From positions 248,001 through 312,000 of the forward strand of contig NVXD01000001.1 in the NCBI GenBank assembly GCA_002746415.1: a DNA stretch of 64,000 nucleotides. Reading direction: 5' to 3'. Both the position numbers and the translations under genes were made by a program. Position 1 is the stretch's first letter; each line of letters opens with the position of its first letter. Below, one piece after another: positions 17,226 through 27,900 of this stretch. The notes under the pieces are model-generated. The model searched no databases, was not told the origin of the DNA, and saw only the letters and a list, made by a program, of their open reading frames with translations. Source of the DNA: Flavobacteriaceae bacterium. GTDB lineage: Bacteria > Bacteroidota > Bacteroidia > Flavobacteriales > Flavobacteriaceae.

Positions 17226-19091
17226 TTACAACTTAAAAATGAATGACTCCAGTGGCTGAATTTTTATAGTAAATTTCCCTAATTCTTCTTCAACTATTAA
17301 ATCTGTACTAGTTTTTTGATATAATTGGTCTGTTATTTTATATACGCCTTTTTCAAGATTCCATTTCTTAATAATCTCTTTAGGAAGTTTCAATTCAAGA
17401 GAATAGCTTTCATCTGCATTAAAATTGGATATAACAATAAGCTTTTCATTTTCAGACCAACGCACATAGGATAAAACTCTATGGTCATAATTTTCTGTAT
17501 GCTCTTTATTATAAAAGTGAATTTCTTGATAGTCTCCCATAAGAGCATCACTGTTTATGGTAAAATTCAAAAGTCTTTTATAAAAATCTCTAAGCTCCTT
17601 TTCTTTCTGCGAAAGTTGTCCCCCATCAAACTTTTTATCATTGACCCATCGTTGGTGGTGAGGCACACCTATATAATCAAAAATAGATGTCCTACTGGGT
17701 TGTCCAAACCCCGCATTCTCAGCTCCTGGCTCACCAACCTCCTGTCCAAAATAAATCATAGTGGGCGAGGTACTAATGGTCGTGGAAACTACCATTCCCG
17801 GTTTTCCCTTTTGAGCACTCCCAACAAATTCTGGGCTTGCAATTCGCTGCTCGTCATGATTCTCTAGAAAATGAAGCATTTGATGCTCAATATCTTTCAT
17901 CCCATTTTGCACAACAGGAATATGATCTGTCCAGCCATAACCCTTCATAATGTGCTTGAGACCATCATAAAATTCTACCTTATCATATAAATAATCCATT
18001 TTACCTAAATGAATATATGCCCTATACAAATCTGGATTGTAAACCTCAGCTAGTAAAAACGCCTCGGGGTTCCTCATCTTGATATTTGAATTCATATAGC
18101 TCCAAAACGCTACTGGAACCATTTCTGCCATGTCATATCTAAATCCATCAACACCCATGTCTAACCAATACAAAGCAATGTCTTTGAATTTTTTCCACGA
18201 ATCTGGAACCTTTTTATTTTTCCAAAAATTAAAATGAGCTACATAATCTTTTTTGTCAAACCCATTTGGCAGTTCATCAAAATCCTTTGTGCCGTCAGGT
18301 CTAACGCCATAATTGATTTTTACGGTCTCATACCAATCATTAAAATTAGGTTGGGACAAACGCGAACCATTTCCAGTCCATTTTGTGGGAATTTCTTTAA
18401 ATGTATTGTCAGCAATACTATTTTCTTCTCCACCTAACGGTAAATACCCATCTTGCCATTCTGGTACTTTAAAGGCTTCCTTGGGGTTATAATAAAAATT
18501 GTTGTCTTTGTTGTATACCACTGAAACATCATCACTGGCTCCAAAATCTTCTACACCAATTGGGTTTACACTCCCCTCATAGCTTCTGGCAATGTGGTTG
18601 GGAACAATGTCAATAATAACTTTTAATCCATTTTCATGACTTCGATTTATGAGTTCCTTAAACTCTTCTAGTCTGTTTTTTGGGTCAACGGCTAAATCTG
18701 GATTAACATTATAATAATCTTTTACTGCGTACGGAGAGCCCGCCCTACCCTTTACCACATCTGGATCATCGTTAGATATGCCATAAGGAGAATAATCGTT
18801 AATTACAGCATGGTGGGGAACGCCGGTGTACCAAATATGTGTAATTCCCAATGCTTGTATTTCTTTTAATGCTTCATCAGTAAAATCAACAAATTTTCCA
18901 ACACCATTCTCTTCAATGGTTCCCCATGGTTTATTAGTCGTATTTGTATTTCCAAATAACCTTGTAAAAACCTGGTAGACCACCTTTTTCCCCTCTTTCC
19001 TTTTCATCGGTTTTTCTTGATTTTTATGTACTGTATTGCATGAAATAAAAAGTATAATTAGAACTACTAATAAAGGAACTCTTTTTCGCAT
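17226..19091 (-). CDS. GH13 alpha-amylase-family lipoprotein
   Basis: Hydrolyses (or transglycosylates) alpha-1,4-glucans outside the inner membrane. 621 residues. Signal peptide with lipobox LFISC (Cys about residue 18). GH13 conserved regions are in order: DIVPNH (region I), GFRYDMAE with nucleophile Asp320 (II), LLAEVYN with acid/base Glu349 (III), LENHDEQR with Asp413 (IV). A C-terminal beta domain completes the protein. The region after the lipid Cys is not acidic, so periplasmic rather than surface location is plausible. It lies 21 bases downstream of the GH65 gene at the end of the leftward maltose operon, making maltose-size products for the transporter. Confidence 0.93.
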   Translation of the reverse strand: MRKRVPLLVVLIILFISCNTVHKNQEKPMKRKEGKKVVYQVFTRLFGNTNTTNKPWGTIEENGVGKFVDFTDEALKEIQALGITHIWYTGVPHHAVINDYSPYGISNDDPDVVKGRAGSPYAVKDYYNVNPDLAVDPKNRLEEFKELINRSHENGLKVIIDIVPNHIARSYEGSVNPIGVEDFGASDDVSVVYNKDNNFYYNPKEAFKVPEWQDGYLPLGGEENSIADNTFKEIPTKWTGNGSRLSQPNFNDWYETVKINYGVRPDGTKDFDELPNGFDKKDYVAHFNFWKNKKVPDSWKKFKDIALYWLDMGVDGFRYDMAEMVPVAFWSYMNSNIKMRNPEAFLLAEVYNPDLYRAYIHLGKMDYLYDKVEFYDGLKHIMKGYGWTDHIPVVQNGMKDIEHQMLHFLENHDEQRIASPEFVGSAQKGKPGMVVSTTISTSPTMIYFGQEVGEPGAENAGFGQPSRTSIFDYIGVPHHQRWVNDKKFDGGQLSQKEKELRDFYKRLLNFTINSDALMGDYQEIHFYNKEHTENYDHRVLSYVRWSENEKLIVISNFNADESYSLELKLPKEIIKKWNLEKGVYKITDQLYQKTSTDLIVEEELGKFTIKIQPLESFIFKL

Positions 19092-19112
19092 TTCTCCAGA
19101 TTATATGTTACC

Positions 19113-21404
19113 CTAATTTGTTGGCTGTAATAGCACTTTTTCACCATTAACAAGGATAGTTATTTCTTCCTCACCTTCCAATAAAAAATCATTGCTTTTA
19201 TCACTGACTTTAACCTTAATAATTGTATTCCTAAAATTAATTTTAAAAGAATAGGCCTCCCATTGTTTTGGAATTCTTGGTTCAAAGGAAAGGGTATCAT
19301 CAATGATTCGCATTCCTCCAAAACCTTCAACAACACTCATCCAAGTCCCAGCCATAGAAGTAATGTGTAAGCCTTCTTCCACTTCAGTATTATAATCGTC
19401 TAAATCTAAACGGGATGTACGCAGGTAAAAAGCATAGGCCTCTTCCATTCTGTTTAATTTAGCAGCCTGAATACTATGCACACAAGGAGAAAGTGAAGAT
19501 TCATGAACAGTATAAGGTTCATAAAAATCAAAATTGTTTTTCAATTCTTCAATTGAAAAATGATCCTCAAAAAAATAAAGCCCTTGTAAAACATCCGCTT
19601 GTTTTATATATGGGGAACGAAGAATCCTATCCCAACTCCATTTTTGATTAATAGGGCGTTCCGATTTTGGCAAATCATTGACCTTAATTAATTCCTTATC
19701 TAAAAACCCATCTTGTTGTAAAAACACCTGATGCTTTTCTGAATATGGAAAATACATATTGGATGCAATTTTTGACCATTCACCCAACTCGACATCATAC
19801 AATTTAGTCTTATCAATTATCCTTTTATAATCCTCGGGGTAATCTTCTTTCACCTTTTCTATTTGATCGAGTGTATAGTCAAGGCACCATTTGGCTATAT
19901 AGTTAGTATACCAGTTATTGCTCACATTATTTTCATACTCATTGGGACCTGTTACGCCCAAGATTACATACTGCTGTGCTTTGGTGGAAAAATTTGTCCT
20001 TTGATACCAGAAACGTGCAATGCCTACCAACACTTCTAGTCCCATTTCTATGATATATGAATAATCTCCTGTATACCTATAATAGTTAAAGATTGCAAAT
20101 GCTATTGCACCATTTCTATGGATTTCCTCAAAAGTTATTTCCCATTCATTATGACATTCTTCGCCATTCATGGTCACCATGGGGTAAAGGGCCGCCCCGT
20201 TTTTAAATCCCAATTTTTCAGCATTCTCAATGGCTTTTTCCAAATGATTGTAGCGGTACTCTAAAAGATTTCTCGCCACTTGCTGGTTTTTGGTTGCCAT
20301 ATAAAAAGGAATGCAATATGCCTCCGTATCCCAATATGTACTGCCTCCGTACTTTTCACCTGTAAATCCTTTTGGACCAATATTCAATCTAGAATCTTTC
20401 CCTAAATAGGTCTGGTTCAATTGAAAAATATTAAATCGGATACCTTGCTGTGCTTTTATATCTCCCTCAATAACAATATCGCTCATTTTCCATATGTCTG
20501 CCCAAGATTCTTTTTGTTTCTGTAACAAGGTGTTAAAGCCAAGATTGGTTACCTCATCCATTACGGTATTAGCTGCGTTTATTAAATCTGAGGGATCATG
20601 ATTTCTAGAAACCGTGTATCCTCCAAATTTGTAAAGCGTTATATTTTCTCCCTTTTTCAAATCATGCTCAAACTCGAGCTCTACATATGCCTCCTTGGCT
20701 TCCCCTATTTTACCTTCTATTTGAATACCAGAAGATGTAGCACTCGCCTCCATAAAAGTACAGGTAGCCAAATTTGTTTTCATGGTATGCGCTTCAATAA
20801 AAGCTCTATTCCTTTCAGAAGTTACTTTGGTGGTGTTCCAAAATTTATCTTCCCAATTACTATCTTCATTGGTGATACCGCTATCCAAATAGGGTATCAT
20901 TTTAATTTTTGCATCAGAATTAAGCACTTCCAATGTATACTGAATGGCACCTACCTCATCAAAGTTTAAACTTAAAAATCGGGTTATATTTACCGATACT
21001 TGAATTTCATTCGGCAAAGTCGCTACAAAACTTCTTTGGTACCAGCCCTCTTTCATATTAAGTTCCCTCCGAAAGTTGTCTACTTTTCTACAAGTGTTCA
21101 AATCCAAAGTAACATCATTTATAAATATATTGATGCCAATCCAGTTTGGAGCATTTAAAACCTTGGCAAAATATTCTGGATACCCATTTTTCCACCAACC
21201 AACACGAGTCTTATCTGGATAATAAACTCCGGCAATATAACTTCCTTGAAATGTCTTTCCAGAATATTGCTCCTCAAAGTTGGCACGTTGCCCCATTGCT
21301 CCATTCCCTATGCTGAATAGACTCTCCGAAGATTTTACATTTTCTTTATCAAACCCCTCCTCAACAACAGACCATTCATCAGGTTTTATATATTCTTGGT
21401 TCAT
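19113..21404 (-). CDS. GH65 disaccharide phosphorylase, probably maltose phosphorylase
   Basis: Splits an alpha-glucobiose with inorganic phosphate into glucose and beta-glucose-1-phosphate. 763 residues, no signal peptide, so cytoplasmic. The catalytic acid lies in GVTGPNEYENNVSNNWYTN (Glu489), the (alpha/alpha)6 barrel motif KYGGSTYWDTEAYCIPF lies near 350-366, and the phosphate-binding segment HESSLSPCVHS near 635. The beta-phosphoglucomutase gene directly upstream overlaps it by four bases, which fits a beta-glucose-1-phosphate product. Trehalose or kojibiose as substrate cannot be excluded from sequence alone, but the SusCD and GH13 context favours maltose. Confidence 0.9.
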   Translation of the reverse strand: MNQEYIKPDEWSVVEEGFDKENVKSSESLFSIGNGAMGQRANFEEQYSGKTFQGSYIAGVYYPDKTRVGWWKNGYPEYFAKVLNAPNWIGINIFINDVTLDLNTCRKVDNFRRELNMKEGWYQRSFVATLPNEIQVSVNITRFLSLNFDEVGAIQYTLEVLNSDAKIKMIPYLDSGITNEDSNWEDKFWNTTKVTSERNRAFIEAHTMKTNLATCTFMEASATSSGIQIEGKIGEAKEAYVELEFEHDLKKGENITLYKFGGYTVSRNHDPSDLINAANTVMDEVTNLGFNTLLQKQKESWADIWKMSDIVIEGDIKAQQGIRFNIFQLNQTYLGKDSRLNIGPKGFTGEKYGGSTYWDTEAYCIPFYMATKNQQVARNLLEYRYNHLEKAIENAEKLGFKNGAALYPMVTMNGEECHNEWEITFEEIHRNGAIAFAIFNYYRYTGDYSYIIEMGLEVLVGIARFWYQRTNFSTKAQQYVILGVTGPNEYENNVSNNWYTNYIAKWCLDYTLDQIEKVKEDYPEDYKRIIDKTKLYDVELGEWSKIASNMYFPYSEKHQVFLQQDGFLDKELIKVNDLPKSERPINQKWSWDRILRSPYIKQADVLQGLYFFEDHFSIEELKNNFDFYEPYTVHESSLSPCVHSIQAAKLNRMEEAYAFYLRTSRLDLDDYNTEVEEGLHITSMAGTWMSVVEGFGGMRIIDDTLSFEPRIPKQWEAYSFKINFRNTIIKVKVSDKSNDFLLEGEEEITILVNGEKVLLQPTN

Positions 21405-22060
21405 CTACGTTCCGTTAATTCTTTAATAAATTCGATTTCGATTTCTTTAAAATTATTGAAGTTATAATCGGCATGAGAAAGTATTTTTTTATTTCCTATT
21501 CCAATGCTAACCATTTTTGCTGCATTAGCCGCTTCCACTCCTGCCACCGCATCTTCAAACACCACGCAGTTTTCTGGAGCTACTCCAAGTTGTTTGGCAG
21601 CAATTAAAAAAACTTCTGGATCTGGCTTGGCCTTGGTCACATTGTTACCGTCTGCAATAACATCAAAATAATGCAGTAAGTGAACCTTTTCTAGAATGGG
21701 CTTGGCATTTTTACTTGCTGAACCCAATGCTATAGGCATCTTATTTTCTTTTAAATAGTTTAAAATTTTGGGGACATCTGGCAATATTTCAGATTCGTTC
21801 ATTTTTTCAATATAGGCTAGATAGTCAACATTTTTTTCTATCATCCATCTATTGAATTGTTCGGTATTGGCTTCTATATTTCCTATATCTAATAAAATCT
21901 CCATGCACCTTTTTCTACTGACTCCTTTAAAAAGTTCATTTTGGTCTTCAGTAAATTCAAATCCCAATTCATTAGCTAGTTTCTTCCATGCCAGATAATG
22001 GTATTTGGCAGTGTCTACTATGACACCGTCCAAATCAAAAATAAATCCAATTTTATTCAT
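21401..22060 (-). CDS. pgmB: Beta-phosphoglucomutase (HAD family)
   Basis: Interconverts beta-glucose-1-phosphate and glucose-6-phosphate, feeding phosphorolysis products into glycolysis. 219 residues; HAD motif I is FDLDGVIVDT (nucleophile Asp9 and Asp11), followed by a cap with KGVSRKRCMEIL, motif II GSASKNA, the motif III Lys in KAKPDPEVFL, and motif IV VFEDAVAGVEAA. It overlaps the GH65 gene by 4 bases and the transporter gene by 8, so the three are translationally coupled. Confidence 0.93.
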   Translation of the reverse strand: MNKIGFIFDLDGVIVDTAKYHYLAWKKLANELGFEFTEDQNELFKGVSRKRCMEILLDIGNIEANTEQFNRWMIEKNVDYLAYIEKMNESEILPDVPKILNYLKENKMPIALGSASKNAKPILEKVHLLHYFDVIADGNNVTKAKPDPEVFLIAAKQLGVAPENCVVFEDAVAGVEAANAAKMVSIGIGNKKILSHADYNFNNFKEIEIEFIKELTERR

Positions 22061-23426
22061 TTAATTGATACGTAATCGCATTTTTGTTTGTTATTAAAAA
22101 GTTTGACAAACCAGCAAGAATTAAACTTATACCCGCTACCGTCATTGCATTAATTGCCTCATCTCCCAATAAACCAGAGACATAATTAATACCGCCCAAT
22201 GCTGCAATAATTTGAGGAATTACGATGAACATATTGAAGATTCCCATAATCACGCCCATTTTTTTAGGATCAACAGAACTAGATAGCATTGCATAAGGCA
22301 TTGAGAGAATACTTCCCCATGCAATTCCTATGAGGATAAAACAATACTTTAAATTTTCTGGAGATGTATAATACATTAAAATAAACCCAAACCCTCCTAG
22401 GATAAGTGAAAACATGTGGACAAATTTTCTGTTTATCCTTTTCTTTGAAGTATAGAATACAAGAATAAGAGCAAATCCCATTGATGACAATCCATATATA
22501 CCCATGGCCGAACCAACAGAATTAGAGGCTTCTTGAAAGGCGGTGTTTACCACATCAAATGCTTCTTTTTGAATACTGTTGGTCATATCATAAGCAGATT
22601 CAATTGGTGCCGGAGCATTAAACACATGTTCAGTAAGTGCAGGGTTTGCTAAACTCCACATTGTAAAAAAAGCAAACCAACTAAAAAACTGAATCAAGCC
22701 TAACCTTTTCATTGTGGTCGGCATAGACCTTATATTCCCAAGAATATCAGAAATAAATGAACTTTTGGATTCCCTCTTTTCTCGTTCAAACGCTTCCAAA
22801 TCTTCGGGAGGATATTCTGTTGTAGTAAAAACGGTATAAAAAATACTGGCTAAAAACACAAAAGCCCCAACAGCAAAAGCAACCTTAACAGACATTGGCA
22901 CCACACCAGGTGCTGCCAAATTACTGACCCCCAACTGTGTCATCATCCATGGTAGATTACTTGCTACCCATGTGCCAATGCCAATAATAAGTGTTTGCAT
23001 CACAAAACCATAAGAACGCTGTGAATTTGGCAACTTATCTGCGACCAATGCTCTAAAGGGTTCCATTGAAATATTGATGGAAGCATCCAGAATCCATAGA
23101 AAGCCAGCTGCTACCCAGAGCACTGGTGAATGTGGAACAAAGAGTAGTGCCAAAGAACTTAAGATTGCACCTATTAAAAAATAAGGTCTCCTTCTACCCC
23201 ATCTTACACTCCAAGTTCTATCACTTAAATATCCAACAACTGGTTGTACTAAAAGGCCTGTCAATGGTGCGGCAATCCATAATAATGGAATAGCATCTTT
23301 TTCTGCACCCAGTGTTTGAAAAATACGTGACATGAATCCTCCTTGCAAAGCAAAACCAAACTGTATACCCAAAAATCCAAAACTCATGTTCCAGATTTCC
23401 CAAAAACTTAATTTATTTTTTTTCAT
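22053..23426 (-). CDS. MFS sugar transporter, SLC45/maltose type
   Basis: Inner-membrane carrier of 457 residues with about 12 hydrophobic segments. The loop motif GYLSDRTWSVRWGRRRPYF between helices 2 and 3 is characteristic of the GPH/SLC45-like sugar carriers, and the N-terminal MSFGFLGIQFGFALQ fits too. From context it likely imports maltose or maltodextrin for the cytoplasmic phosphorylase. It is the first gene of the leftward operon after lacI; a 122-base gap to lacI probably holds a promoter. Confidence 0.88.
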   Translation of the reverse strand: MKKNKLSFWEIWNMSFGFLGIQFGFALQGGFMSRIFQTLGAEKDAIPLLWIAAPLTGLLVQPVVGYLSDRTWSVRWGRRRPYFLIGAILSSLALLFVPHSPVLWVAAGFLWILDASINISMEPFRALVADKLPNSQRSYGFVMQTLIIGIGTWVASNLPWMMTQLGVSNLAAPGVVPMSVKVAFAVGAFVFLASIFYTVFTTTEYPPEDLEAFEREKRESKSSFISDILGNIRSMPTTMKRLGLIQFFSWFAFFTMWSLANPALTEHVFNAPAPIESAYDMTNSIQKEAFDVVNTAFQEASNSVGSAMGIYGLSSMGFALILVFYTSKKRINRKFVHMFSLILGGFGFILMYYTSPENLKYCFILIGIAWGSILSMPYAMLSSSVDPKKMGVIMGIFNMFIVIPQIIAALGGINYVSGLLGDEAINAMTVAGISLILAGLSNFLITNKNAITYQLNE

Positions 23427-23548
23427 AGTTATAACATATTATATAGAAGCAGATGGTGTTATTTGGAAGGTGTAGTTATTTCTGGTTAAGTTTTAACAAA
23501 ATAGAACTGGGCTTCATAAAAGCATAACATCACAGGTAAGGTAATAAG

Positions 23549-24568
23549 TCAATTAATGGTTGAATCTCCTTCAATAAGAGTAGATTTAATAACTTCTGTT
23601 CTATAAATTTCATTTTCTTCTTCACTTTCAATTTTCTCTATGAGCATTTCAGCCGCCGCCTCACCCATTCTACCTCCATGTTGGTCAACTGTTGTTAGGC
23701 GGGGATTTGCGTATCTAGACAAAAGCCCATCAGTAAACCCAATAAAGGAAATATCTTCTGGCACTTTAAGTCCCTTTCTTTGAACTACCCTCATGGCTCT
23801 TATACCAAAAGTCTCGTTAACTGATAAAACTGCGTCAATTTCTTGCTTATCAAAAAATTCTTCAATGGGAGTATCGTCCATATCAAAATGATCTAATTCC
23901 AAAATGAGGTTTTCATTTATTTCAAAATTATTGTCTAAAAGTGCTTGCCGATATCCCCTATCCCTTTCTTTGCTAACACTAAAGTAACTTGCAGTAGTTA
24001 ATAGCGCTATTTTTTTGTTACCGTTATCAATAAGTTTTTTTACTGCTTTATAGGCCCCAACTTTATCATCAATAATCACCTTATCACAAGCTACTTCATT
24101 GGTGACTCGATCAAACAATACCAAAGGAATGCCTTGTTCTGTTATTTCTTTTAAGTGATCAAAGTTATTTTTCATTTCAGTTTCTTCAGAAATTGCTAAA
24201 ATAAAACCGTCTATACTTCCATTTGCCAATAACTCAATATTAATAACTTCTTTCTCATAAGATTCATTTGTAACACATATAATAAGGTTGTAACCTTTAG
24301 TATTTGCATAGGTCTGAATTCCCTTAATGACAGTTGAAAAAAAGTGATGTACAATTTCAGGAATAATAACTCCAATATTTTTTGTTTGGCGATTCTTAAG
24401 GCTTAATGCTATGCTATTAGGTCTATAATTTGACATTTTAGCAAATGCCCGTATTTTATCCTTTGTATCTTTACTAATTTCTCCGCTGTCTTTTAAAGCC
24501 TTTGACACGGTAGAAATAGAGACTTCAAGTTCTCTTGCAATTTGCTTAAGTGTAATTTTTTTTTTCAA
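23549..24568 (-). CDS. LacI-family transcriptional regulator of the maltose locus
   Basis: 339 residues: an N-terminal LacI helix-turn-helix (ITLKQIARELEVSISTVSK, residues 4-22, with the hinge helix NYRPNSIALSL near 50-60) and a periplasmic-binding-protein-like sensor domain (NIGVIIPEIVHHFF near 65, DGFILAIS, GFTDGLLSRYANPRLTTVDQ near 275). It lies between the phosphorylase operon and susC, and probably senses an intracellular sugar and controls both directions. This differs from the SusR-type membrane regulator of Bacteroides starch loci. Confidence 0.92.
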   Translation of the reverse strand: MKKKITLKQIARELEVSISTVSKALKDSGEISKDTKDKIRAFAKMSNYRPNSIALSLKNRQTKNIGVIIPEIVHHFFSTVIKGIQTYANTKGYNLIICVTNESYEKEVINIELLANGSIDGFILAISEETEMKNNFDHLKEITEQGIPLVLFDRVTNEVACDKVIIDDKVGAYKAVKKLIDNGNKKIALLTTASYFSVSKERDRGYRQALLDNNFEINENLILELDHFDMDDTPIEEFFDKQEIDAVLSVNETFGIRAMRVVQRKGLKVPEDISFIGFTDGLLSRYANPRLTTVDQHGGRMGEAAAEMLIEKIESEEENEIYRTEVIKSTLIEGDSTIN

Positions 24569-24904
24569 AACGGCTTTAAAATTTTGTTCTCCTTATTATA
24601 AACTCAGCACTTCGCTTAATTGTAGTCAAAAGTCTCTGAAGCTGGAATTGCAATGATAGAAACACTATCCTTTTAATTGCAATCCGTTGCGTAAACAATC
24701 CCACAGTTGGCGACAAACTGTCAATAACTCTTTGAAAAAGGCTGTATTTTACGAATATACTATATTGTGGTATTACATATTAGGATTAACCTAATAATAT
24801 AAATATTTATCAACACTCAAACGGTTTCGTAGCATTTAATGGGGCTTATTGCCAGAATTTAATTTTTTTTTATATATTTTTAGCCCAAACTAAATTAACT
24901 TTCT
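24569..24904. promoter_or_regulatory. Divergent control region between lacI and susC
   Basis: 336 bases without an ORF. It contains two copies of the 8-bp palindrome ATTGCAAT (24647-24654 and 24676-24683), and a 9-base palindrome AAACGGTTT (24819-24827) close to susC. These are candidate operators for the LacI protein; none has been proven and the palindromes are short. Confidence 0.45.
24849..24880 (+). promoter_or_regulatory. Candidate susC promoter
   Basis: TTG at 24849-24851 is followed after 21 bases by TATATTTT (24873-24880), one base off the Bacteroidota -7 consensus TAnnTTTG, 24 bases before the susC ATG. An overlapping reading (TATATATT at 24871) has the ideal 19-base spacing but a poorer match. 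Confidence 0.5.
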
Positions 24905-27900
24905 ATGAAGATTACGCTACTAAAAAGCTTGTTAATTACAGGAGCATTTTTATGCTTTGGTATAACACAAGCTCAAGAAGTAAACGGAACAGTTTCGGAT
25001 GCTAATGGCCCATTACCAGGGGCAAGTGTTGTTGTAAAAGGCACCACAAATGGTACACAAACCGATTTTGATGGTAATTATACCATTAATAGTGATGGTG
25101 GAGAAATTTTGGTGTTTAGCTATATTGGCTTTAAAACATCTGAAATTGCCATCAATGGCCAAAGTACAATTAATGTTATCCTTGAAGAAGACGCAGAAGC
25201 TTTGGATGAGGTAATCATAATTGGTTATGGTACTACAACTGTAAAAGATGCTACAGGTTCGGTTTCAGCCGTAACCTCGGATGATTTTAACGGTGGGATA
25301 ATAAGCTCACCTGAGCAATTGATTCAAGGTAAAACTGCTGGAGTAAACATCCAACAAACAAGTGGTGAGCCTGGAGGAGGAATAAGCATTAACATTAGAG
25401 GGGCAAACTCTGTACGTTCTAACAACAATCCTTTATTCGTTGTGGATGGAGTAGCATTGTTTGGACAAAGTACAGACGCACAAGGAACAGTGAGTAATTC
25501 CGCTAACAGTGCCGACCAAGGAAACCCACTTGCCTTTTTAAATCCTAACGATATAGAAAGCATGAGTATCCTAAAAGATGCCTCAGCAACTGCAATTTAC
25601 GGATCTAGGGGTGCAAATGGAGTTATTATTATTACGACTAAGACTGGTAAAGCTTCTTCTGGTGGCAAATTAGAGTTCTCCTCTAACCTTACCATCTCAA
25701 GACCAGTGAGAAAGTTTGATCTTCTTAGCCGAGACGAATATCTTGATGCCTTACCTGATTTTGGTGGTGATCCAGTTGCAAATAATTTTGGAGCTAACAC
25801 AGATTGGCAAGAAGTATTATTAAGAAGTACTGCATCTACCAACCAAAACCTTTCATATTCTAACAATTATGGTTCTGGAAATATTCGCGCTACACTAGGT
25901 TACCAAAAACAATTTGGTATTATAGAAAAATCAGAATTTGAAAGAATTACTGGGAGAGTAAATTTAAACCAAAGATTTTTTGATGACAAATTACTTATTG
26001 GAATTCAAACTTCTATATCAAGGGTAAATAATCAAAGACCACCTTTAGATAATAGAGCTGGTGCACAGGGAGATTTATTGGGAGCCGCCTATGCAGCCAA
26101 TCCTACTTGGCCAGCTGATTCTAATTTTAGACCAGATGGTAGTATTTCAATAAACCCTTTGAATATGTTGGCTGAAACAAGAAGTATTACAAATACAAAC
26201 AGGTTTCTAGTAAATGGTTCAGCAGAATATAAGTTCACTCCAGAATTTTCAGCCAAAGTAAATTTAGGATATGACAAGTCTACCAGTGAGAACGTATCTG
26301 TTTTAAGTGGAGATGTGTTCTTACAAAGTATCACAGATAATGGTTTTGGAACGTTTAACAGTTTAGATCGTGACAATAAAACAATGGAAATTACAACCAG
26401 TTATTTTAAAGAATTTGACAACTCCAGTTTTGATGTTGTTGCTGGTTATGCTTTCCAAGATTTTAGAACTAGAGGACGTAATGCACAAGCCCGTGGTTTT
26501 AGCTCTACTGATCTTAACGTGATGAGTTCTGATCTTAAAACAGCTGTAAATAGAGCCGCTGCTGCTGCCACAGGCCGGTATCAGCAATATTTTTATGCAA
26601 CGAATTTCTCAGGTCTAAACATCAATAGATTATTTCCAACTTCTGGGACTGATAATGTTGAGTATACGCATACTGGAGATGTGCAAGCAATGTCTGCAGA
26701 CACATATGACAACACAGATGAGTTGCAGTCCTTTTTTGGAAGAGTAAATTATAGTTATGCCAATAAATATTTACTAACAGCAACAGTAAGAGCGGATGGC
26801 TCCTCTAGATTTGGACCTGAAAACCAGTATGGCTATTTTCCTTCAGCGGCTTTAGCTTGGAAATTAAGTGAAGAAGATTTTGTAGGTGATAATGTTTCCA
26901 CTCTTAAATTACGTGTAAGTGCAGGTAAAACTGGAAACCAAGATGGATTAGGTTACGGTAACTTTGTTGCTCGTCAACGGTATGGCGGAGTTGGCATTAA
27001 TAACGATAACACCATTAACCAAAATGGTCTTACTATTGTTGCTACAGATCGTCCTGATTTAAAATGGGAATCTACAAATGACTTTAACTTTGGTTTAGAC
27101 TTTGGTTTTAATAATGATCGTTTTAGTGGTAGTGTTGATGTGTATCATAGAGATACTCAAGATGTTCTGTTAAGAACTCCTCCAGCATTTCCTGCTACAA
27201 CACCTTTTCAATTCTCTAATGTAGATGCGAGTATAATTAACCAAGGAATAGAGCTTGCTTTAGCTTATGATTTTATTCAAACTGATGATGTAACCTTCTC
27301 AACTTCCTTTAATATTGCTTATAACAAAAATGAGATTCAAGATTTTGCTGGAGCAATTAACTCAGGACCTATCAATGGACCAGGTTTATCAGGTGCATTT
27401 GCACAACGTTTTGAGGCAGGATACTCCTTATTCTCATACTATATGGCAGTATTTGAAGGCTTTGATAACACAGGGAATCCTATTTACACAGATGTTGATG
27501 GCAACGGTGTTGGTGATCCAGATGTTGACAAAATATTTGTAGATGAAGATGGTCTTCCAGATATTACTTCTGGTCTATCCTTAAACCTAAACATTAAGAA
27601 CTGGGATTTTGGAGCCTATTTCTCTGGACAATTTGGCTTCTCTGTGTACAACAATACAGCGAATGCATTATTAAATGCTGGTCAATTAGGTACAGCACGT
27701 AATGTTACTCGTAACGTGCTTACAGAAGGCGAAGATCCTGGTGCATCTACCGCAGTGTCTACTAGATTCTTAGAAAAGGGTGACTTTGTAAGATTCCAAA
27801 ATGCTTCTATAGGATACAATGTTCCAGTAACTGGAGAGGGTCTATTTAATAGTTTAAGATTATCTTTAACTGGACAAAACCTATTTTTGATAACTGATTA